A stretch of 64,000 nucleotides of DNA from Acidobacteriaceae bacterium (lineage in GTDB: Bacteria > Acidobacteriota > Terriglobia > Terriglobales > Acidobacteriaceae). Position numbers and translations under genes: made by a program. How positions within the stretch are numbered: the first letter of the stretch is position 1; each line of letters begins with the position of its first letter. Below, piece by piece: positions 59,782-64,000 of this stretch. The DNA lies in NCBI GenBank assembly GCA_003131585.1, contig PKVW01000056.1, forward strand, positions 72,717 through 136,716, in the 5' to 3' direction. The notes below the pieces were generated by a model. That model was not told the DNA's origin. It searched no databases and worked only from the letters and a program-made list of their open reading frames with translations.

Positions 59782-61725
59782 TTATGGCGGAGGAATCACG
59801 GCCTGGACAGGGGTGGAAGGCGCGCTCTCTTCGTTACTCGAATTCACCGCGGTCGTCTCGTAATAGTATGTCTGGCCGTCCGCCACGGATGCGTCGGTGT
59901 AGGCCGTTGTGGCATCCAGCACGGTGTTGATCTGCTGGTAGCCCCCACTGGTCCCGGTGCGGCGATAAACGTTGTAGCCCGTCACATTAGGGGACGAACT
60001 CGCGGTCCACGAGAGATTCACTGCGTGAATGGGCGCCGCCACTCCGGTGCCGGTGACAGTTGCAGAGGTTGGCGAGTTCGAAGCGTCGCTGGTAAATGAA
60101 ACGTTCACCGAGGCAAAGCCGCTCGTCTGGGGCGTGAATGTCACCGTAAAGTTCAAGCTCTGCCCCGCGGCGATGGTGACCGGGAAAGAAAGGCCGCTAA
60201 GAACAAACTCCGAACTGCCCACATTGACAGAGGAGACCGTGACGCTTGCACCGGTGGCGCTCAGCCTCCCGGTTTGAGTTCCACTGGTCCCGACCGTGAC
60301 ACTCCCCACGCTGATCGTCGTGGGACTAACGCTCAACTGCCCTTGAGTCTGCGCGGTCCCCGATCCGCTCAATGGGATGATCAGGTTCGAATTGGACGCG
60401 TTCGAAGTAATCGTCACGCTTCCGCTGAAATTGCCCGAAGACTGCGGCGCAAAGGCCACGTTGAAAGAGGCGCTTTGTCCTGGCGTCAAGGTCACCGGTG
60501 TGGTTAGTCCTGAGATGCTGAATCCCGTACCGGTAGCTGTCGCCTGAGAGATCGTGACATTCTCGCCCCCAGAATTCTTCAACGTTTCGGTCTGCGATTC
60601 ATTGCTTCCGACTTGAACGCTTCCGAAACTGACGCTGCTCGGACTTGCAGTAACGCCCCCCGCCGTGACTGCGGAACCAGAAAGCGGGATGTTCAGGGGG
60701 CTGGTGGAGCCATCGTTGATGAGCGCCAGATTCCCGCTCGCGCTCCCAGCGGACTGGGGGGTAAAGACGACGCTGAAAGTCGCGCTTTGTCCAGGCGTCA
60801 AAGTCAAAGGTGTGCTGAGTCCTGAGACGCTGAAACCCGCGCCGGTAACCGTGGCCAGCGAGATCGTCCCGTTCGTGCCGCCAGTGTTTCTCACGGTTTC
60901 AGTTTGCGCCTGATTCTGACCGACCTGGACGTTGGCAAACGTCAGACTCGCAGGGTTTGCGGTCAGGGTAGCCGGCGTCACTCCAGTTCCAGAGAGAGCA
61001 ATATCGAGCGAAGTGCTCGATCCGCTTATCGTGATCGATAGACTGCCATTGCCGGGGCCTGCGGTCGTTGGCGCGAAAACGACACCAAATGTCATGCTTT
61101 GGTTGGGCGCCAGCGTCAGCGGCAGGCTCAAGCCGGTATAGCTGAAACCCGCACCGGTAACGGCCGCCTGAGAAATCGTGAGATTCCCGCCCCCCGAGTT
61201 CTTCAAAGTTTCGGTCTGTGTCTGACTGGCGCCCACCTGCACGTTACCGAAGCTGAAGCTGGTCGGATTTCCGGTAAGGCTCCCCGCCATAACTGCCGTC
61301 CCGGAAAGCGCGATATTTAGCGGGCTGCTGGAGGCGTCGTTGGTGAGTGCCAGATTCCCGCTCGCGCTACCGGCCGATTGCGGGCTAAAGACGACGCTAA
61401 AGGTAGCGCCTTGTCCAGGAGCCAGGGTCAAGGGGAGATTCAAGCCGGTGGCGCTAAAGCCCGGCCCGGTAACGGCCGCCTGCGTAATGGTGAGACTTGT
61501 TCCGCCAGTATTACTCAACGTGCCGGACTGAGTTTGGCTTGTCCCAATCTGCACGTTGCCGAAGTTTACGCTCGGAGGCGCGGCACTCAGCGCGCCTGGC
61601 ACGGGGTTCTGCGTGCCCTGACCTTGCGAGCCAGGTTTGCCCGTGCTCAGTCCCTGGCAGCCCAGCATGGTGGCTAGGGCCAGCAGGACGGCCAGCGCAT
61701 TCCAGCGATTGGGGAAGTGGCGCAT
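59782..61725 (-). CDS. Choice-of-anchor-D repeat protein with Fn3 C-terminus
   Basis: The protein is about 647 residues from MRHFPNRWNALAVLL; a start at 61815 would add 30 residues with no signal peptide. The signal may be lipoprotein-type (ALATMLGCQG, atypical box). Five repeats of about 100 residues follow, each with VNFGNVQIGTSQTQS or similar, LTLAPGQGATFSVVFSPQS and a closing SGTAV (the ASPM-SPD-2-Hydin-like, choice-of-anchor-D fold). A final Fn3 domain (VNLSWTASSSPNVTGYNVYRR) ends the protein. It is a surface or periplasmic scaffold of unknown ligand. Confidence 0.88.
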   Translation of the reverse strand: MRHFPNRWNALAVLLALATMLGCQGLSTGKPGSQGQGTQNPVPGALSAAPPSVNFGNVQIGTSQTQSGTLSNTGGTSLTITQAAVTGPGFSATGLNLPLTLAPGQGATFSVVFSPQSAGSASGNLALTNDASSSPLNIALSGTAVMAGSLTGNPTSFSFGNVQVGASQTQTETLKNSGGGNLTISQAAVTGAGFSYTGLSLPLTLAPNQSMTFGVVFAPTTAGPGNGSLSITISGSSTSLDIALSGTGVTPATLTANPASLTFANVQVGQNQAQTETVRNTGGTNGTISLATVTGAGFSVSGLSTPLTLTPGQSATFSVVFTPQSAGSASGNLALINDGSTSPLNIPLSGSAVTAGGVTASPSSVSFGSVQVGSNESQTETLKNSGGENVTISQATATGTGFSISGLTTPVTLTPGQSASFNVAFAPQSSGNFSGSVTITSNASNSNLIIPLSGSGTAQTQGQLSVSPTTISVGSVTVGTSGTQTGRLSATGASVTVSSVNVGSSEFVLSGLSFPVTIAAGQSLNFTVTFTPQTSGFASVNVSFTSDASNSPTSATVTGTGVAAPIHAVNLSWTASSSPNVTGYNVYRRTGTSGGYQQINTVLDATTAYTDASVADGQTYYYETTAVNSSNEESAPSTPVQAVIPPP

Positions 61726-62028
61726 ATATAACTTAAGCTGTGCTTTGTCGGCTCCCAAACTTGAAAGGTTAGTGTGCCCTCTGTACATTGACCGCGTAAG
61801 GTCTCGAAAGGGCATGTTAGGAGAGCCCGGAAGATGCCTTGGCTGACTGGTCGGCGGTTATCCGCTGGATGATCCCGGGGCTGGAAGAACCCATGCGACC
61901 TGATTTTCACCGCGGCGCACACGTGGCATCCGCGTTACGAAACGCGGAGAGTGGGGGAAACGCGTCCTAGGCGCGGCTGATACAGTTGCGCCAGGCACGA
62001 GAAGCTTAAGCAAATTCAGGTGAAATGC

Positions 62029-62838
62029 ATGGTCAGCTTTTTCTCTATCCTCGCGGTTGGATTTTTTCTGGGGATGCGCCACGCCACCGATCCCGACCAC
62101 GTTATTGCGGTCACAACCATCGTCAGCAATCAGCGCAACGGCCTGCGGGCGGCCCTGATCGGGGCATTCTGGGGCGTGGGCCACACCCTTACCATCTTCG
62201 TGGTCGGCGCTGGAATCATTCTCTTCAATCTCGTTATTCCAGCGCGGGTCGGGCTCAGCATGGAGTTGTCCGTCGCAGTGATGCTGATTATCCTGGGCCT
62301 GATGAATGTGGCCGGGTTTCTGCGCTCAATGCCTGCCGGATCAAACCAAAATCAGGATGGAGCGGAAGTCATCCGCTCGCATCCCTACAGTCACGGGGAC
62401 GACATCCATAGCCAGCCCCACGGTCACCAGCCGGAGGTCCATCCTCATCCGCACGACGATACGCCGCTGGCGTGGATGGACCGGGCATTTGGAAGGATCG
62501 GCCTTTATCAATACCTGCGGCCGTTCGTGGTAGGCGTGGTTCACGGACTTGCCGGTTCGGCGGCTGTTGCTTTGCTGGTCTTAACCACGATCCGAAATCT
62601 CCGTTGGGCGATCGGTTACCTGTTGATCTTCGGCGTGGGCACCATTGCGGGCATGATGCTGATCACAATGAGCATTGCCTCCGCGTTCACGATGGCGGGA
62701 AACGGCCGTCAGAAGGTCTCCCATGGACTGGCATTGGCGTCGGGTCTGCTAAGTCTGGGCTTCGGTCTTTTCGTCACGTACCAGATCTGCTTTGTCTACG
62801 GCCTTTTCGCGGCCCATGCACGGTGGACGCCGCCGTAG
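62029..62838 (+). CDS. NicO/UreH-family nickel-cobalt transporter
   Basis: A 269-residue membrane protein with about six helices. RHATDPDHVIAVTT carries the HX4DH metal motif in the first helices, GVGHTLTIFVVG is the second signature, and a histidine-rich loop (about 120-150, YSHGDDIHSQPHGHQPEVHPHPHDD) is cytosolic or periplasmic. ATG 62029 is preferred over GTG 62020. It may export or import Ni/Co; no urease or hydrogenase gene is near. Confidence 0.88.
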   Translation: MVSFFSILAVGFFLGMRHATDPDHVIAVTTIVSNQRNGLRAALIGAFWGVGHTLTIFVVGAGIILFNLVIPARVGLSMELSVAVMLIILGLMNVAGFLRSMPAGSNQNQDGAEVIRSHPYSHGDDIHSQPHGHQPEVHPHPHDDTPLAWMDRAFGRIGLYQYLRPFVVGVVHGLAGSAAVALLVLTTIRNLRWAIGYLLIFGVGTIAGMMLITMSIASAFTMAGNGRQKVSHGLALASGLLSLGFGLFVTYQICFVYGLFAAHARWTPP

Positions 62839-62953
62839 GATGACTCCTCCGGGTAAGAGTCAGGAGCCCTGATCCTGCCCGTATAGCGATTCGAGCCGCT
62901 CGTGCATAATTCTCCGACCCAAACCGTCGCTCAGTCGTGGCCGGGGCAACGAC

Positions 62954-63601
62954 TCAGTTCGATCCGTGGGCACGAAGTTTCCGGTTGGGATGGGCGCCGC
63001 TCAGCACTAATTCGCAAAGAGAGTCGACAAAGTCGGACGTCAACTTGTCATGCCGTATGAGGAATCGCATGTAAATGGGCCCGTAGAGTGAATCAAGAAG
63101 CAGATCCAGGTCCACGTTCTCGCGCAGTTCGCCGCGTAGAATTCCCCGGCGGAGGGTGGCATAAGCCTCCTGGCGGCGCGGCCTGAGGAAGCGTTCGCGG
63201 AAAGCGGCGATGAGGTCTCTGTCGCTCTGGCCTCCGCCAAGAATGGCGGAGACGATGCGCCCGCGCCGGCTGCGAAAGATCTTGACGAGCTGGCGCATCT
63301 GCTGGCTCATGTCCGTGCGAACGGAGCCGGTGTCGGGGAAGTGGAGTTTCCGGGTCGCGCTGCTGGCGAACGCGTCCGCGATAAGGGCGGCCTTGTTGGG
63401 CCACCAGCGGTAAACGGTTGCCTTGCCAACGTCGGCATGAGCTGCCACGTCTTCAATGGTTAGCTCGAAAAAGCCATTCTCTCCCAGGAGTTCCAAAGTG
63501 CTGTGCAGGATGGCCACGCGCGCCTGTTCACTGCGCGGGCGGCCGGGCGAACGCTTGGGGCCTTTGCCGCCACTCTCGTGAGCCGGAGACTTCTGGCGCA
63601 T
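62954..63601 (-). CDS. TetR/AcrR-family repressor
   Basis: A 215-residue protein. The N-terminal HTH spans about residues 28-74 (ILHSTLELLGENGFFELTIEDVAAHADVGKATVYRWWPNKAALIADAF). The C-terminal ligand domain resembles the TetR_C_16/AcrR-like group. It is divergent from the RND permease gene and most likely represses that pump and itself from the 148-bp gap between them. Confidence 0.92.
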   Translation of the reverse strand: MRQKSPAHESGGKGPKRSPGRPRSEQARVAILHSTLELLGENGFFELTIEDVAAHADVGKATVYRWWPNKAALIADAFASSATRKLHFPDTGSVRTDMSQQMRQLVKIFRSRRGRIVSAILGGGQSDRDLIAAFRERFLRPRRQEAYATLRRGILRGELRENVDLDLLLDSLYGPIYMRFLIRHDKLTSDFVDSLCELVLSGAHPNRKLRAHGSN

Positions 63602-63678
63602 GACCTTAACCTACCATATAATTAACGTCGAGCCTTCAGAATCCAATACGCTTAGTATCGAATCTAAACCAAACCCGC

Positions 63679-63715
63679 GGGGTTGTCTTTGCATCCGTGC
63701 GGTGCAACCCCTTTT
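63679..63715 (+). terminator. Terminator-like hairpin upstream of the RND permease
   Basis: GGGGTTG (63679-63685) and CAACCCC (63705-63711) are perfect complements and are followed by TTTT. It sits only about 35 bp before the permease start, so as a leader it could act as an attenuator; it cannot terminate the TetR gene, which runs the other way. Confidence 0.5.
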
Positions 63716-63749
63716 ATATTCGTCCGAACTCTGGAGTGGTGCCTAACCG

Positions 63750-64000
63750 ATGTGGATTGTTGCGTTAGCTCTCAGGCGTCCCTACACATTCGTGGTGATG
63801 GCGCTCGTCATTATTCTTCTGACGCCGATTACGATTCTGCGGACGCCCACGGACATCTTTCCGAATATCGACATTCCGGTGGTTTCGGTGGTCTGGTTCT
63901 ATACGGGCATGTCGCCGTCAGATATGGCCGACCGCATCGTGTCCAACTCCGAACGTGGCATCAACATCACCGTAAACGACATCGAGCACATGGAGTCGCA
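63750..64000 (+). CDS. RND efflux permease (AcrB/HAE1 family), 5' end only
   Basis: The first 83 codons from ATG 63750 to the window end are seen. MWIVALALRRPYTFVVMALV is the first membrane helix and LTPITILRTPTDIFPNIDIPVVSVVW followed by MSPSDMADRIVS matches the start of RND permeases. The full protein would be about 1,000 residues, so the gene is cut by the end of the window. It is controlled most likely by the divergent TetR gene. Confidence 0.9.
   Translation, partial: MWIVALALRRPYTFVVMALVIILLTPITILRTPTDIFPNIDIPVVSVVWFYTGMSPSDMADRIVSNSERGINITVNDIEHMES

Noticed and set aside
1-64000. tRNA or rRNA genes
   Set aside because: No conserved cloverleaf or rRNA segment was recognised on either strand by reading; a covariance-model search would be needed to exclude a tRNA fully.

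Overview
The window looks like the chromosome of an acidobacterium, probably class Terriglobia (a Koribacter/Sulfotelmatobacter-like lineage). That placement is inferred from high GC and from family content: a pro-kumamolisin (S53) protease, GloVer tandem repeats, choice-of-anchor-D repeats, an exosortase with a VPEGG-type sorting tail, and a large exopolysaccharide (EPS) locus. No rRNA or tRNA gene and no CRISPR array was seen.

Layout. 0-6.4 kb: a RAYT transposase bounded by two inverted REP-like arms, the stump of a secreted protein cut off at one arm, a GloVer-repeat protein, an S53 peptidase and a higBA toxin-antitoxin pair with a near-palindromic operator. 6.7-13 kb: housekeeping genes (DksA-like factor, YfgM-like TPR protein, a divergent GT39-type membrane glycosyltransferase, then yceD-rpmF-plsX-fabD behind a TTGACA-N17-TATCCT promoter). 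13-16 kb: small exported or membrane proteins and an exosortase. 16.3-19.9 kb: a plus-strand trio of aminotransferase, carrier protein-thioesterase and ThDP enzyme.

20-58 kb: about 33 genes, all on the minus strand, forming one EPS biogenesis super-locus. Transcription most likely enters from the right: a TTGACG/TATAAT promoter near 58.25 kb overlaps a 10-bp inverted repeat and is followed by a leader of roughly 290 nt with hairpins, then an UpxY/NusG-like antiterminator, a degenerate NtrC-type regulator, Wza-like export protein, outer-membrane barrel, Wzz/GumC-like chain-length protein, ExeA-like ATPase, CpsD-like kinase, a GGDEF-like protein, ATP-grasp, aspartokinase, sugar transferase, FemAB-like protein, glycosyltransferases, an FkbH-like HAD protein, deacetylases, acyltransferases, methyltransferases, flippase, a polymerase-like protein, an Alg13/Alg14-type split transferase, asparagine synthase, sugar-transfer ATP-grasp, an acyl carrier protein, a flavoprotein, MetY, MetA and an acyl-CoA ligase. 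Many junctions are 1-4 bp overlaps (GTGA or ATGA), so translational coupling is pervasive. Amino-acid genes (aspartokinase, AsnB, MetA, MetY) and carrier-protein chemistry (ACP, FkbH-like, PCP-TE) inside or next to the polymer genes suggest an amino-acid- or glycerate-derived decoration; that is inference.

58-64 kb: a long regulatory interval, a short VPEGG-tailed exosortase-substrate candidate, a choice-of-anchor-D lipoprotein candidate, a NicO-type Ni/Co transporter, a TetR regulator and, divergently, the start of an RND efflux permease cut by the window end.

The most unusual genome-scale signal is a series of short tandem repeats, mostly of 15 bp, sometimes 14, 12 or 11. Their unit sequences are unrelated, and they lie at start codons, stop codons, promoters and inside proteins.
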